DNA of 64,000 nucleotides, taken from positions 248,001-312,000 of the forward strand of contig NZ_PCDP01000001.1 in NCBI RefSeq assembly GCF_003240585.1, in the 5' to 3' direction. A model generated the notes under the pieces. The model ran no database searches. It was not told the origin of the DNA and was given only the letters and a program-made list of their open reading frames with translations. Each line of letters opens with the position of its first letter. The first letter of the stretch is position 1. A program made the translations under genes and the position numbers. Below are positions 26,560 through 36,592 of this stretch, in pieces. The DNA comes from Arminella tubonensis (lineage in GTDB: Bacteria > Pseudomonadota > Alphaproteobacteria > Rhizobiales > Rhizobiaceae).

Positions 26560-28761
26560 TTATGTCTTGCGGCCGGACAACAGTCCGGCGATGAGTTCGG
26601 GCGCACTGGATTTCAAAGCTTCACCGCGGCCCGAAAGGCTTGGATTGGTCATGAAATATTGCTGCGCGTTGAACGGCTCCTCCCCCTTGCGCACTTCCAT
26701 GCGCCGGGACGTACCATCGGGCAATATCTCGTAGCTCTGCTGGTTGTCAATCAAGTTGCCGAGCATGATCTGTGACAAAACCTGCTCGTGTACGGTCGGA
26801 TTGATGAGCGGAACCAGCGTTTCGACGCGTCGATCGAGGTTTCTCGGCATCATATCGGCCGAACCGATGTAAACCAGCGCCTTGTCGGATGGGAGGCCGT
26901 GACCGTTGCCAAAGCAGAAAATCCGGCTGTGCTCGAGGAAGCGCCCGACGATGGACTTCACCCGGATGTTTTCGGAGAGGCCGGCAACCTGCGGCCGCAG
27001 GCAGCAGATGCCGCGGATGACGAGATCGATCTCGACGCCGGCATAGCTTGCCCGATAGAGCGCGTCGATGATCTCCGGATCGACCAGCGAATTCATCTTC
27101 ATCCAGATCGCCGCCGGAACGCCGTTCTCGGCATGGACGATCTCCTCCTCGATGTGCTGGAGGATACGGCGACGCAGCGTATAAGGCGAAACCGCGATCT
27201 TCATGCCCTCTTCCGGCTCGCCATAACCGGTGATGAAATTGAAGATGTTCGCCATGTCGTGGGCGATCTTCGGATTGCAGGTGAAGAAGGACAGGTCGGT
27301 ATAGATCTTCGCCGTTACCGGATGGTAGTTGCCGGTGCCGAGATGGCAGTAGGTGCGCAGTTTGCCTTCTTCGCGACGGACCACCAGCGACATCTTCGAA
27401 TGAGTCTTCAATTCGATGAAGCCGAAGACGACCTGCACGCCGGCGCGTTCCAGATCGCGCGCCCAGCGGATGTTGGCTTCCTCGTCGAAGCGCGCCTTGA
27501 GCTCGACCAGCGCGGTCACCGACTTGCCCATCTCGGCCGCGTCGATCAGGGCGCGGACGATCGGGCTGTCGTTGGAGGTTCGGTAAAGCGTCTGCTTGAT
27601 GGCGAGTACATCAGGGTCGCGGGCCGCCTGGATCAGAAACTGGACCACCACGTCGAAAGACTCGTACGGATGGTGGACCACCATGTCCTTTTCGCGGATG
27701 GCGGCGAGGCAATCGCCGGCGTGTTCGCGGACGCGCTCAGGAAATCGCGCATTGTAGGGCTCGAACCGGAGGTCGTCGCGCGGCGCCTTGGTGATCTCGG
27801 AAAGCGTATTCAGCGCCAGCAGGCCAGGCAGAACCGCGACGCGATTGTCCGGCACGCCAAGCGCAGTGACCACGAATTGGCGCAGCGACGCCGGCATCTC
27901 GCTGTCGGTCTCGATGCGGATCACCGAACCGCGCCGGCGGCGCTTCAGCGCGGTCTCGAAGAACCGCACCAGGTCTTCTGCTTCTTCCTCGACTTCGATA
28001 TCGCTGTCTCGGATGAGGCGGAACGTTCCCGAACCCTTGACCTCGTAGCCGGGGTAAAGCCGGTGGATGAAGATGTTCACGACATCTTCAAGCGTGATGT
28101 AGCGGATGACGCTACTCGCATCGGGCAACCGGACGAACCGGTCAAGCGCCGGCGGCAGGCGCAGAAGCGCCGTCATCGGCTCGCGGCCGTTCATGCTGGT
28201 CAGCTGCAGACCAATGGAGAATCCGAGGTTGGGGATGAAGGGGAAAGGATGGGCCGGATCGATCGACAGCGGCGTCAGGACCGGGAAGATCGACTGATCG
28301 AACTCGGTCGCAAGCCACTGGCGATCGGCCTCCGACAGAGCGGCCGGGCGGACGATCAGAATGTCTTCCTTGGCGAGATATTGCTGCAGGACGGCGAGCG
28401 AAGCCTGCTGCTCCATTTGCAGATTGTCGATCTCGCGCAGGATGTCATCGAGCTGCTCGGCTGGCGTCTTGCCGTCCGGGCTACGCATGACAATGTTCTG
28501 CCGGACCTGGCCTTCGAGGCCGGCCACGCGCACCATGAAGAATTCATCGAGGTTGGCGGCCGAGATGGAAAGAAACCGCACGCGCTCGAGCAGCGGATGA
28601 GCGGTGTTCAGCGTCTCCTCGAGGACACGCCGATTGAACTGCAGCCAGGAGAACTCGCGGTTGATGAAACGTTCGGGGCTCGACAGAAGCTCGCTGACCG
28701 GAGGCCGTGGCACAACTGCCGGCGGGCTCTGTTCCTGATGTTCCGCGACTGACGAGTCCAT
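26560..28761 (-). CDS. ppk1: Polyphosphate kinase 1
   Basis: Reversibly polymerises the gamma-phosphate of ATP into inorganic polyphosphate. About 733 residues: an N-terminal segment ([18 protein letters not shown]), a head domain, and two phospholipase-D-like catalytic domains. The phosphorylated histidine is in [11 protein letters not shown], and [18 protein letters not shown] is another conserved block. The ATG at 28761 is preferred; a GTG two codons upstream is possible. It is the third gene of a leftward run (PerM-type permease, hdaA, ppk1, ppx), 61 bp after hdaA. Confidence 0.97.
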   Translation of the reverse strand: MDSSVAEHQEQSPPAVVPRPPVSELLSSPERFINREFSWLQFNRRVLEETLNTAHPLLERVRFLSISAANLDEFFMVRVAGLEGQVRQNIVMRSPDGKTPAEQLDDILREIDNLQMEQQASLAVLQQYLAKEDILIVRPAALSEADRQWLATEFDQSIFPVLTPLSIDPAHPFPFIPNLGFSIGLQLTSMNGREPMTALLRLPPALDRFVRLPDASSVIRYITLEDVVNIFIHRLYPGYEVKGSGTFRLIRDSDIEVEEEAEDLVRFFETALKRRRRGSVIRIETDSEMPASLRQFVVTALGVPDNRVAVLPGLLALNTLSEITKAPRDDLRFEPYNARFPERVREHAGDCLAAIREKDMVVHHPYESFDVVVQFLIQAARDPDVLAIKQTLYRTSNDSPIVRALIDAAEMGKSVTALVELKARFDEEANIRWARDLERAGVQVVFGFIELKTHSKMSLVVRREEGKLRTYCHLGTGNYHPVTAKIYTDLSFFTCNPKIAHDMANIFNFITGYGEPEEGMKIAVSPYTLRRRILQHIEEEIVHAENGVPAAIWMKMNSLVDPEIIDALYRASYAGVEIDLVIRGICCLRPQVAGLSENIRVKSIVGRFLEHSRIFCFGNGHGLPSDKALVYIGSADMMPRNLDRRVETLVPLINPTVHEQVLSQIMLGNLIDNQQSYEILPDGTSRRMEVRKGEEPFNAQQYFMTNPSLSGRGEALKSSAPELIAGLLSGRKT

Positions 28762-28822
28762 GTCCACCTGCCTTTATTGCTTTTCTTGCGACTATATCAG
28801 TTTGATGACGTAACCGTGACAG

Positions 28823-29542
28823 TCAATCCGCCGGTTCGGAATTTCCCAATTCATTCAATACTTCGGCTGCGAGCGTCCGTGTGATCCGCGTGCCGCGGGC
28901 AAGCGCCAAGCGATCCAGCCGGTCGACGATGGTCTGGGCGGCATTCAGCGACCGCTCCATTCTCGAGACAACGTAGAGGACAAGTTTGTCATCAATATAA
29001 AGCTGCCGATCGGCGAAGAGCTTCACGATTACCTGCGATAGCAGTTCCTCGTCCGGCTCGCCGATCTCGACGACTGTCGCCGCCTTCAGCCGGGACAGCA
29101 GATCGGGCAATTCAACGGGCCAGGACATCGGCCAGAGACGGCTCGTCATCATCAGGCTCGTGCCGTTTTCGCGGACGCTGTTGATGACGTGGAATAACTC
29201 AGTGTCATCGAAGCCTCGCCGGTCGACGTCCTCGAATACAACGGGTCCGAGCGCTGCCGCCATGGCAGCGCCCGATCCTGCGACCGGGTGAATGGCGGCG
29301 GCGGCGCTATGTTCCTGCCAGATGCTGGCAAGGTGCGACTTGCCGGAGCCGATCGGGCCGGTCAGGATCACGATGGGGGACGGCCAGTTCGGCCAGCTGT
29401 CGACGAGCGTCACGGCGGCACTCAGCGGCCCGGAGACCAGCAGATCGTCCCGGCCGCTTGCGGTGTCGTGCGTAAAAGCCAGAGGCAGCTGCTCAGCGCC
29501 CTTGCGCCTCGGCGAGGCGTTCTTGGGGTCGTTCGGTTCCAT
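28823..29542 (-). CDS. hdaA: DnaA-inactivating regulator HdaA (Hda homologue)
   Basis: AAA+-like DnaA relative that, together with the sliding clamp, triggers hydrolysis of DnaA-bound ATP after initiation. 239 residues from ATG 29542; the frame stays open further upstream, but that overlaps the permease gene. The N-terminal QLPLAF at residues 18-23 is a good beta-clamp-binding motif. The Walker A site is GPIGSGKS (62-69). VVFEDVDRRG is a Walker B-like strand, and the C-terminal lid contains VVSRMERSLNAAQTIVDRLDRLAL. The start is 1 nt after the upstream permease stop, so the two are tightly coupled. Confidence 0.94.
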   Translation of the reverse strand: MEPNDPKNASPRRKGAEQLPLAFTHDTASGRDDLLVSGPLSAAVTLVDSWPNWPSPIVILTGPIGSGKSHLASIWQEHSAAAAIHPVAGSGAAMAAALGPVVFEDVDRRGFDDTELFHVINSVRENGTSLMMTSRLWPMSWPVELPDLLSRLKAATVVEIGEPDEELLSQVIVKLFADRQLYIDDKLVLYVVSRMERSLNAAQTIVDRLDRLALARGTRITRTLAAEVLNELGNSEPAD

Positions 29543-29543
29543 A

Positions 29544-30674
29544 TTATTTCTCAGGAGTGCGTGCCTTGGTCCGGCTGGCCGGACCGGTCGCCGAGCGGCC
29601 GTAGTAAAGGTCGCTCTGAAGATATCGCGAAAGGGCGAAGCGGACAAGAACGCCGCAGGCAGCCGCTGCCGGTACCGCGATAAGCAGGCCGACGAAACCG
29701 AACAACGCGCCGAACGCGAACAGGGCAAACATCAGCCATACCGGATGCAGCCCGACGCTGGAGCCGACGAGCTTCGGCTGGAGAATGTTGCCCTCCAGGA
29801 ACTGGCCGGTGAAGAAGACAGCAAGCACGAGGCCGACCCAGAGATAATCCGGCCAGAACTGCACGATGGCGATGCTGACGGCGAGGAACAGGCCGACTAG
29901 CGAACCGACGTACGGGATGAAGCTGATCATGCCGGCAAACAGGCCGATCAGCAGGCCGAAGTTAAGGCCGACAAGCGACAGGCCGACGCCGTAGTAGATG
30001 CCAAGGATAATGCAAAGCGAGCCCTGCCCGCGGATGAAGCCGGCGATCGCCTGGTCGATCTCGTGGGCGATCTGCCGCACCGTCGCGACGTGATCGCGCG
30101 GGATCCAGGCATCGACCTTCGCGATCATGCGATCCCAGTCCAGCAGGATATAGAAGGCGACGACGGGGGTGATGACCATCAGCGAGATGATATTGACCAG
30201 GGCCTTGCCCGAACTCCATAGCTGCCCGAACAGACCGGCGACGAAGCCAAGGCCATCCGACATGATGCTCGAGAGATTGTTTTTCAGCGCGCCCGCCTGG
30301 CTACGGATCCATTCCGGCACGATGGTATTCTGGGTATTTTCAACAAATTGCTGGAATTGCTGGACGTAGCCCGGAATGTGCAACATGAAATCATTGAACT
30401 GGCTGATGATAACGGGGATCAACAGCGTCAGCGCCAGGGCAAATACCAGGACGAATACGATCAGGATCACCAGGGTGGCCATCATCCGGCTGAGACCCAG
30501 CATTTCCAGTCGATCGGCTACCGGATCAAGGAAATATGCAATCGCCATGCCGGCGATGAAGGGCAGCAGGATCGAGCTGAACAGGAAAAGAAAGCCGATC
30601 ACCAGGACAAGCACGACAAGCCAGAAGATAACCTGCTGCCTGAGGCCTGCGTTGCTGAGTTTCTGCTCCATCAT
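29544..30674 (-). CDS. AI-2E/PerM family membrane permease
   Basis: A 376-residue integral membrane protein of the PerM/AI-2E (UPF0118) family. There are seven or eight helices and a soluble stretch between helices 3 and 4 (HIPGYVQQFQQFVENTQN). Conserved family segments are IAYFLDPVADRLEMLGLSR, YILLDWDRM, GFIRGQGSLCIILGIYYGVGLSLVGLNFG and GQFLEGNILQPKLVG. Proposed activities across the family include AI-2 export and Na+(Li+)/H+ antiport, so the substrate is open. Adjacent ATGs at 30674 and 30671 make the exact start ambiguous. Its neighbour hdaA is co-transcribed; the pairing recurs in Rhizobiales. Confidence 0.88.
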   Translation of the reverse strand: MMEQKLSNAGLRQQVIFWLVVLVLVIGFLFLFSSILLPFIAGMAIAYFLDPVADRLEMLGLSRMMATLVILIVFVLVFALALTLLIPVIISQFNDFMLHIPGYVQQFQQFVENTQNTIVPEWIRSQAGALKNNLSSIMSDGLGFVAGLFGQLWSSGKALVNIISLMVITPVVAFYILLDWDRMIAKVDAWIPRDHVATVRQIAHEIDQAIAGFIRGQGSLCIILGIYYGVGLSLVGLNFGLLIGLFAGMISFIPYVGSLVGLFLAVSIAIVQFWPDYLWVGLVLAVFFTGQFLEGNILQPKLVGSSVGLHPVWLMFALFAFGALFGFVGLLIAVPAAAACGVLVRFALSRYLQSDLYYGRSATGPASRTKARTPEK

Positions 30675-30894
30675 CTTCCCCGAATTTGGTACCGTCGCAC
30701 CTTCGGCTTAGGACATAGGATGGCGTCGTAAGTATGGTCAAGTCTCACGCCGGCGAAGCGCTTTCGGCAGCTGCAAAGCGGGGAAAATGCAGGGCTTCCG
30801 CCGGCAATGCCTTGCATAAAGGGTCTTGCCATGCAATTGCGACCCGATCAAAACCATGTGCCAAGGCGGGCAGCCAAGCATCGGAGGCGGAAGC

Positions 30895-31968
30895 ATGAGC
30901 CAGTCGGGAAAAAACGGCCTGACCTATAGCGACGCGGGCGTAGACATCGACGCCGGCAACCTGCTCGTCGAAAAGATCAAGCCCGCCGTGCGCTCGACGC
31001 GCCGTCCGGGCGCCGACGGCGAAATCGGCGGCTTCGGCGGTCTGTTCGACCTCAAGGCGGCCGGCTTCACCGATCCTGTCCTGGTTGCCGCCAATGACGG
31101 CGTCGGCACCAAGCTGAAGATTGCCATCGACGCAAACTATCATGAGACGGTCGGCATCGATCTCGTCGCCATGTGCGTCAACGATCTGGTTGTCCAGGGC
31201 GCGGAACCGCTGTTCTTTCTCGACTACTTTGCCACCGGCAAGCTCGACCCGGACCAGGGCGCTGCGATCGTCGGCGGCATCGCCGCTGGCTGCCGCGAGG
31301 CGGGCTGCGCCTTGATCGGCGGCGAGACGGCTGAAATGCCAGGCATGTATTCCGATGGAGACTACGACCTCGCCGGCTTTGCGGTCGGTGCCGCCGAACG
31401 CGGCCAGCTGCTTCCGAAGGGCGATATATCGGAGGGCGACGTCATTCTCGGGCTCTCTTCCTCCGGCGTCCATTCGAACGGCTTTTCGCTGGTGCGCAAG
31501 ATCGTCGAGCTGTCCGGCCTCGGTTGGGATGCCGCTGCGCCCTTCGCGGATGGCAAGACGCTGGGCGAAGCGCTGCTGACGCCGACGCGCATCTATGTAA
31601 AGCCGCTGCTCAAGGCGATCCGCGAGACCGGGGCCCTGAAGGCGCTTGCCCACATCACCGGCGGCGGCTTTCCGGAGAATATCCCGCGCGTGCTGCCGAA
31701 ACATCTGGCAGCCGAGATCGACCTTGCGGCTGTCAAGGTGCCCGCGGTTTTCTCGTGGCTGGCAAAGACCGGCGGCGTCGAAGCCAAGGAGATGCTGCGG
31801 ACCTTCAACTGTGGCGTCGGCATGATCGTCGTCGTTGCCAAGGAAAATGTAGAGATCGTCACCAGGGCGCTTGAGGCCGAAGGCGAGAGCGTTGTCCCGC
31901 TCGGCCGGATGATTGCCCGGGTGGAAGGGGCTGCCGGTACCGTCTACAACGGTACGCTCGCACTATGA
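30895..31968 (+). CDS. purM: Phosphoribosylformylglycinamidine cyclo-ligase (AIR synthetase)
   Basis: Fifth step of purine synthesis: ATP-dependent ring closure of FGAM to AIR. 357 residues from ATG 30895, with GGAGGCGG upstream; an earlier in-frame ATG lacks homology. Landmarks are [14 protein letters not shown], the ATP-binding glycine-rich [38 protein letters not shown] and [15 protein letters not shown]. The 3' end overlaps purN by 4 nt (ATGA), so the two consecutive-pathway enzymes are translated together. Divergent from the permease-hdaA-ppk1-ppx run. Confidence 0.97.
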   Translation: MSQSGKNGLTYSDAGVDIDAGNLLVEKIKPAVRSTRRPGADGEIGGFGGLFDLKAAGFTDPVLVAANDGVGTKLKIAIDANYHETVGIDLVAMCVNDLVVQGAEPLFFLDYFATGKLDPDQGAAIVGGIAAGCREAGCALIGGETAEMPGMYSDGDYDLAGFAVGAAERGQLLPKGDISEGDVILGLSSSGVHSNGFSLVRKIVELSGLGWDAAAPFADGKTLGEALLTPTRIYVKPLLKAIRETGALKALAHITGGGFPENIPRVLPKHLAAEIDLAAVKVPAVFSWLAKTGGVEAKEMLRTFNCGVGMIVVVAKENVEIVTRALEAEGESVVPLGRMIARVEGAAGTVYNGTLAL

Positions 31969-32660
31969 CGACGGGCTCGGCGCGCAAACGCGTCGTCGTC
32001 TTTATCTCAGGCGGCGGCTCCAACATGATGGCTTTGGTCAAGGCTGCGGCGGCCGCAGACTATCCGGCGGAAATTGTCGGCGTCATTTCGGACCGGGCCG
32101 ATGCCGGCGGGCTTACCAGGGCGGAGGCTGAGGGTATCCCCGCCTTCTCCTTCGTCCGCAAGGATTTTCCGAGCAAGGAAGCGCATGAAGAGGCGATCCT
32201 TGCCAAGCTCGATCAGTTGCAGCCGGATATTCTTTGCCTTGCGGGCTATATGCGGCTTCTGACCGGCAGCTTCATTAACCGCTACGAGGGTCGGATCATC
32301 AATATCCACCCTTCCCTGCTGCCACTTTTCCCCGGGCTTCACACGCATCAACGCGCGCTCGATGCCGGCATGAAGATTGCCGGCTGCACAGTGCACTTCG
32401 TGACAGAGGGAATGGACGAGGGTCCCGTCATCGGCCAGGCGTCCGTGCCGGTGCTCGTTGACGATACGTCGGAAACCCTTGCCAATCGCGTGCTGACCGT
32501 CGAGCACCAGCTCTATTCGCTGGCGCTGAAACTGCTGGCGGAAGGCAAGGTTCGCATGGAAAACGGCGCTACCGTCGCCACCATCGAGGCAGGCGGCACG
32601 CTTGTCCCGCCGGCGCTGAAGCAACTGATTTCCCTGCTGGTCGACCCCAGCAAGAGCTGA
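31965..32660 (+). CDS. purN: Phosphoribosylglycinamide formyltransferase (GART)
   Basis: Transfers a formyl group from 10-formyl-THF to GAR. 231 residues, slightly longer than E. coli PurN because of extra residues at both ends. The phosphate-binding loop is [11 protein letters not shown]. The catalytic region contains [25 protein letters not shown] with the Asn-His pair, and the aspartate is in [17 protein letters not shown] 31965 overlaps the purM stop. It converges on phnM, with only 7 bp between stops and no terminator visible. Confidence 0.97.
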   Translation: MTTGSARKRVVVFISGGGSNMMALVKAAAAADYPAEIVGVISDRADAGGLTRAEAEGIPAFSFVRKDFPSKEAHEEAILAKLDQLQPDILCLAGYMRLLTGSFINRYEGRIINIHPSLLPLFPGLHTHQRALDAGMKIAGCTVHFVTEGMDEGPVIGQASVPVLVDDTSETLANRVLTVEHQLYSLALKLLAEGKVRMENGATVATIEAGGTLVPPALKQLISLLVDPSKS

Positions 32661-32667
32661 AGCCCTG

Positions 32668-33849
32668 CTACGCCGCCAAGGCGTGATGCGGGCGCAACGG
32701 ATGCAGCGTGCCGTCGCTGTAAACGACACGGCCGCTCCTGAAGGTTGCCCGGACACGCGGCACGTCGCCCGGCTCGACCGCGACCAGATCCGCCTTCTGG
32801 CCAATCGCGATCTCGCCGCGATCCATCAGCCCCGCCGCTCGTGCAGGGTTGAGCCCGGTCATAGCAACGGCCTTGGCGAGGCTTCCGCCGGACGCCTCGG
32901 CGATCTTGAAGGCGCCGAGCAGGAATGCAGCCGGATGATAGTCCGCAGCAAGAATGTTCAGCAGGCCCGCACGAGCCGCATCGAAAGCCGTAAGATTGCC
33001 CGACATCGACATGCCACGCAGCGCGTTCGGCGCGCCCATCAGCGTCCAGAGCCCGCGGCGACGTGCTTCCTCGGCCGCGGCAAGGGTGACCGGGAATTCG
33101 CTGATCGTGACACCGAGATCGTGCATCTCGGCGACCTTCTCCGCGCTGTCGTCGTCATGCGAGGCGAGCGACAGATTGTGCCTCAGCGACAAGCCGACGA
33201 TGTCACGCAGCCGGGCATCGACTTCCGCCGATTCCTGGCGGAGCGCGATCCGCCTAGCGACAACCTCGGCCGCAGCCTCTTTCGAGATTGCGCGGCGCTC
33301 CGACATGCTGGCGATATAGCTGTCGACATTGTTGTACTGGCCCTGCCCCGGCGTGTGGTCTGTCAAAGAGACCATGTCCACGAAGCCGCCGTGCAGCAGG
33401 CCCTCAAGCGCCGGTGCCGCGCCGACATTGGTGATCTCGTAGCGGGCATGTACCCGATGATCGACCAGCAGGTCGCCGTTAAGTCGCTTGATGCCTTCGA
33501 TGATGGCGCCGGTGTTCTCGAGTGAACGGATGTGGCCATAGACGCTTTCCGTCGCGAAGGAGACAGCCGCATAGGCTGTGGTCACGCCCGCCGATGCCAG
33601 CTTCTTGTCCAGTTCGTGAATGCCGAAATCGATCGGCATCATCGCGTTCGGGCGTGGCGCTATCTCGCGCTCCACCATATCGCCGTGCAGATCGACGAAA
33701 CCCGGCATCAGCAGGCGCCCGCCGCCGTCAAAGGTGGACTGGACAACCGGGCCTGACCGGATCTCGGCAATCTCGCCATCCTCGATTCGCACAGAGCCGC
33801 TCTCGATCGTCTCGTCCGCCAGCACTACGGTGAAGTTGCTAAGCCACAT
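32668..33849 (-). CDS. phnM: Alpha-D-ribose 1-methylphosphonate 5-triphosphate diphosphatase (PhnM-like)
   Basis: Amidohydrolase-fold metalloenzyme of the C-P lyase pathway, which removes pyrophosphate from the ribose-methylphosphonate triphosphate. 393 residues. The metal ligands are in MPGFVDLHGDMVER; other family segments are SLTDHTPGQGQYNN and LASHDDDSAEKVAEMHDLG. The C-terminus has LAADYHPAAFLLGAFK. ATG 33849 has a fine ribosome-binding site (AGGAG). It stands outside any phn cluster: no C-P lyase genes or phosphonate transporter are in the window. It may therefore be a copy with another role or a dispersed pathway gene. Bidirectional purine genes flank it. Confidence 0.88.
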   Translation of the reverse strand: MWLSNFTVVLADETIESGSVRIEDGEIAEIRSGPVVQSTFDGGGRLLMPGFVDLHGDMVEREIAPRPNAMMPIDFGIHELDKKLASAGVTTAYAAVSFATESVYGHIRSLENTGAIIEGIKRLNGDLLVDHRVHARYEITNVGAAPALEGLLHGGFVDMVSLTDHTPGQGQYNNVDSYIASMSERRAISKEAAAEVVARRIALRQESAEVDARLRDIVGLSLRHNLSLASHDDDSAEKVAEMHDLGVTISEFPVTLAAAEEARRRGLWTLMGAPNALRGMSMSGNLTAFDAARAGLLNILAADYHPAAFLLGAFKIAEASGGSLAKAVAMTGLNPARAAGLMDRGEIAIGQKADLVAVEPGDVPRVRATFRSGRVVYSDGTLHPLRPHHALAA

Positions 33850-33989
33850 ATACGTCTCCTGAGGCTGGATCGTCGAAGGTTCCGTTTCGCCGGAGGGCTA
33901 ATCGTCATTCATGACAATTGGATGAAGAGATGAATCACACATCCGCCTTTTGGTGAAATAACTATTTACCGGCCACTTTCACCGAAATT

Positions 33990-34592
33990 TCATCGGTCGG
34001 ACGTCAGCAGATTCCGGTTCAACATCGCCCATTGCAGCAGGATGATCGTCTTCGCATCGAATATCTCGCCGCTTTTAATCATCGCCATCGCATTGGTGAG
34101 CGGCAACACGATCACCTCGATATCCTCGTGCTCCTCTTCGAGGCCACCACCGGGCGCGACGCGATCGGACGTATCGACGATCGCCGCGAAGAAATGGACA
34201 ATCTCGGTTACCGCTCCCGGCGACATGAAGAGCTTGAACAGCGGTCGAACATCCCGCACGCGATAGCCCGTTTCTTCCATGGCCTCGCGGCGGATCGCCT
34301 CTTCCGGATGTTCGCCGTCAAGCAACCCCGCTGGTGTTTCGGCCAGCCAGGCTGCGTATCCCTCGAGATAGACGGGCAAGCGAAACTGGCGGACCAGGAC
34401 GACCGTTTCCCTGTTTGGATCATAGAGCAGGATCGTGGCTGCCGGCGTGCGGTGATAGATCTCGCGCTTCAGCCGGTGCGTCTCGCCTTCGGAATCGGTG
34501 TAGTTGATGTCGAAGGTGCTCAGCCGCGTCCATTGGTCCGCAAGCGTCTTCTCGCTGACGATCTCGACCTTGGCCTTCTCAAATTTTGTCAT
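33990..34592 (-). CDS. nudK: NUDIX hydrolase, GDP-mannose pyrophosphatase NudK-like
   Basis: 200-residue Nudix enzyme. The Nudix box lies around AGLLDGEHPEEAIRREAMEETGY. REAMEETGY supplies the metal-binding glutamates, with the NudK-type spacing in front. N-terminal features TFDINYTDSEGETHRLKREIY and AATILLYDPNRETVVLVRQFRLP match the ADP-ribose/GDP-mannose subgroup, and FMSPGAVTEIVHFFAA completes the pocket. The likely reaction is hydrolysis of GDP-mannose or related sugar nucleotides. Start: ATG 34592. Divergent from rlmJ across a 208-bp gap with no obvious feature. Confidence 0.88.
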   Translation of the reverse strand: MTKFEKAKVEIVSEKTLADQWTRLSTFDINYTDSEGETHRLKREIYHRTPAATILLYDPNRETVVLVRQFRLPVYLEGYAAWLAETPAGLLDGEHPEEAIRREAMEETGYRVRDVRPLFKLFMSPGAVTEIVHFFAAIVDTSDRVAPGGGLEEEHEDIEVIVLPLTNAMAMIKSGEIFDAKTIILLQWAMLNRNLLTSDR

Positions 34593-34800
34593 TCATATCC
34601 CTGCGGAGCAAAAGCTTGTTGCTGTGTACGGCGGCACCGCCAGAGGGCGCGACGAGATTGGTGTGACCCATTTTCACCTTTGCCTGTGCTGGAGCTTGAA
34701 TTGGGGTCGCAATGTTCCTTGCATTTGTATATTTCATGCGGTGCCGGGCCAAAAGACAAAAACCGGCTCATCGCAACCTTTCATGCAGGCTTCACCGAGA

Positions 34801-35679
34801 ATGAACTATCGGCATATCTACCATGCGGGCAATTTCGCCGATGTGCTGAAGCATGCGGTGCTCGCTCGACTCATCCGCTACATGCAGAACAAGGACAAGG
34901 CTTTCCGCCTGCTCGACACACATGCGGGCATCGGTGTCTACGACCTTTCGTCCGACGAGGCGCAAAAGACCGGCGAGTGGCTCGACGGCATCGGTCGCGT
35001 GATCGCGGCTGATCTGAAGCCCGAGGTCGCTGCGCTGCTGGAGCCATACCTCTCTGCCGTGCATGAGCTTAATCCCGACGGCGGACTGCAATTCTATCCG
35101 GGGTCGCCGAAGCTCGCGCGCATGCTTTTTCGTCCGCAGGACCGGCTCTCAGCAATGGAGTTGCATCCCGAGGATCACAATCGCCTTCACCGATTGTTCG
35201 AGGGCGACCACCATGTGCGCGTCACCGAACTTGATGGCTGGCTGGCTCTCGGCGCCCACCTGCCACCGAAGGAAAAGCGCGGCATCGTTCTCGTCGATCC
35301 ACCATTCGAAGAGGAAGGCGAATATGACCGCTTGGCCGACGGGCTTGCCAGGGCCTATCGCCGTTTTCCCGGAGGAACCTATTGCCTCTGGTATCCCTTG
35401 AAAAAAGACGCCCCGGTCAAGGCCTTTCATGAAACGCTCCAGGCTCTGGATATCCCGAAGATGCTTTGCGCCGAACTTGTCGTGCGCAGCGACCGCGATA
35501 CGACCGGGCTCAGCGGTTCCGGTCTCGTCATCGTCAATCCGCCGTTTACGCTGAAGGACGAGTTGCACGTGCTGCTGCCAGCCTTGAAGGAAATCCTGGC
35601 GCAGGACCGCTTTCCCTCGCATCGCGCCTTCTGGCTCCGCGCCGAGCAAAAGACAGCCGCTAATGCGGACATCGACTGA
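34801..35679 (+). CDS. rlmJ: 23S rRNA (adenine-2030-N6)-methyltransferase RlmJ
   Basis: Methylates A2030 of 23S rRNA with S-adenosylmethionine. 292 residues from ATG 34801; the open frame upstream has no homology. The N-terminus MNYRHIYHAGNFADVLKHAVL is nearly invariant in the family. The SAM-binding part includes LLDTHAGIGVYDL. The catalytic DPP[F/Y] motif is DPPFEEEGEYDR, with Phe where Tyr is common. The gene is followed 11 bp later by a GST gene, probably co-transcribed. Confidence 0.95.
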   Translation: MNYRHIYHAGNFADVLKHAVLARLIRYMQNKDKAFRLLDTHAGIGVYDLSSDEAQKTGEWLDGIGRVIAADLKPEVAALLEPYLSAVHELNPDGGLQFYPGSPKLARMLFRPQDRLSAMELHPEDHNRLHRLFEGDHHVRVTELDGWLALGAHLPPKEKRGIVLVDPPFEEEGEYDRLADGLARAYRRFPGGTYCLWYPLKKDAPVKAFHETLQALDIPKMLCAELVVRSDRDTTGLSGSGLVIVNPPFTLKDELHVLLPALKEILAQDRFPSHRAFWLRAEQKTAANADID

Positions 35680-35690
35680 AAGGTAATCTT

Positions 35691-36287
35691 ATGAAGCTTC
35701 TCTGCTCGCCGATTTCGCCATTCTCCAGCAAGGTCCGAATGGCGGCGCGCTACCTGGAACTGGAGGTTACCGAAATTCGCGTCGACACCAATGCCGGCCC
35801 CGCGATCCTGGTCGACAACAATCCGCTCGGCAAGATCCCCACCCTTCTGACCGACGATGGCGTTTCCATCTTCGACAGTCGCAGCATCATGCATTATTTC
35901 GATCGCATGAAGGGCAAGCAGCTATATCCCACCAAGGACGGCAAGCGAACCGAAGCCGAGCTGCTAGAGGCGCTTTGCGACGGCACCTGCGACTGCCTTC
36001 TGTCCATCGTCTACGAACGTCGCTTCCGCACGGAAGAAATGATCTTCCAGCCGTGGATCGACCGGCAATGGACCAAGGCGAAGCGCACGCTCGATCACGT
36101 GAGCGCCGAGATCCCGAAGATAGGCAAGAAATTGCATGCCGGCCATTTCGCGCTGGCGGCTATGCTCGGCTATCTGCAATTGCGCTTCGAGGGACAATGG
36201 GAAGAGGATCACAGCGACCTCATCGGCTGGCTTCGATCCTTCGAGAAGAAATTTCCAGATTTTCAGGACCTGAAGCCGCAGGGCTAA
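35691..36287 (+). CDS. Glutathione S-transferase family protein
   Basis: 198 residues with a thioredoxin-fold N-terminal domain (MKLLCSPISPFSSKVRMAARYLEL; serine at the catalytic position). The glutathione-binding segment is LGKIPTLLTDDGVSIFDSRSIMHYFD, with the cis-Pro and the conserved D-S. The C-terminal helical domain (about 80-198) lacks features that point to a substrate. Start: ATG 35691, preceded by AAAGG. Eleven base pairs after rlmJ. Function is generic: conjugation or peroxide reduction. Confidence 0.88.
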   Translation: MKLLCSPISPFSSKVRMAARYLELEVTEIRVDTNAGPAILVDNNPLGKIPTLLTDDGVSIFDSRSIMHYFDRMKGKQLYPTKDGKRTEAELLEALCDGTCDCLLSIVYERRFRTEEMIFQPWIDRQWTKAKRTLDHVSAEIPKIGKKLHAGHFALAAMLGYLQLRFEGQWEEDHSDLIGWLRSFEKKFPDFQDLKPQG

Positions 36288-36592
36288 GACGGCTTCGAGT
36301 GGACGCCTCCAATCCGGCAAAATGTTATTTCGAACAGCCCTGACCGGGCTGATTTGACATGTCTACACTCCATCAACTCGCCGCCAATCTGCCTACTAGA
36401 CGACGCAGCAACTACAGCCTTAAGTGATTATCATTAAACATATACAAATTTTAGTTGCATCCCTTTCCATAGTGTATGAATAATAAATTCTCAGGTGAGG
36501 TTAAGAGACCAGATGGTGGGCTCGAGAGCAGGGACGACCCATCCGGCTCCAGAATATTGCTGATATTTTGCACTTAAAGGTGGAGAATTTGT
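36288..36592. other. 305-bp A/T-rich intergenic region
   Basis: Visibly richer in A/T than its surroundings from about 36430 onward. It marks the left edge of the fucosidase island. No gene was seen. It presumably carries the fucosidase promoter (AT-rich stretch 36425-36490). The fucosidase ribosome-binding site AAGGTGGAG lies at 36577-36585. Confidence 0.5.

Noticed and set aside
26788..28752. Long open frame (654 codons) opposite ppk1
   Set aside because: Low-complexity Arg/Asp/Val-rich translation typical of antisense shadow frames; ppk1 on the other strand is certain.
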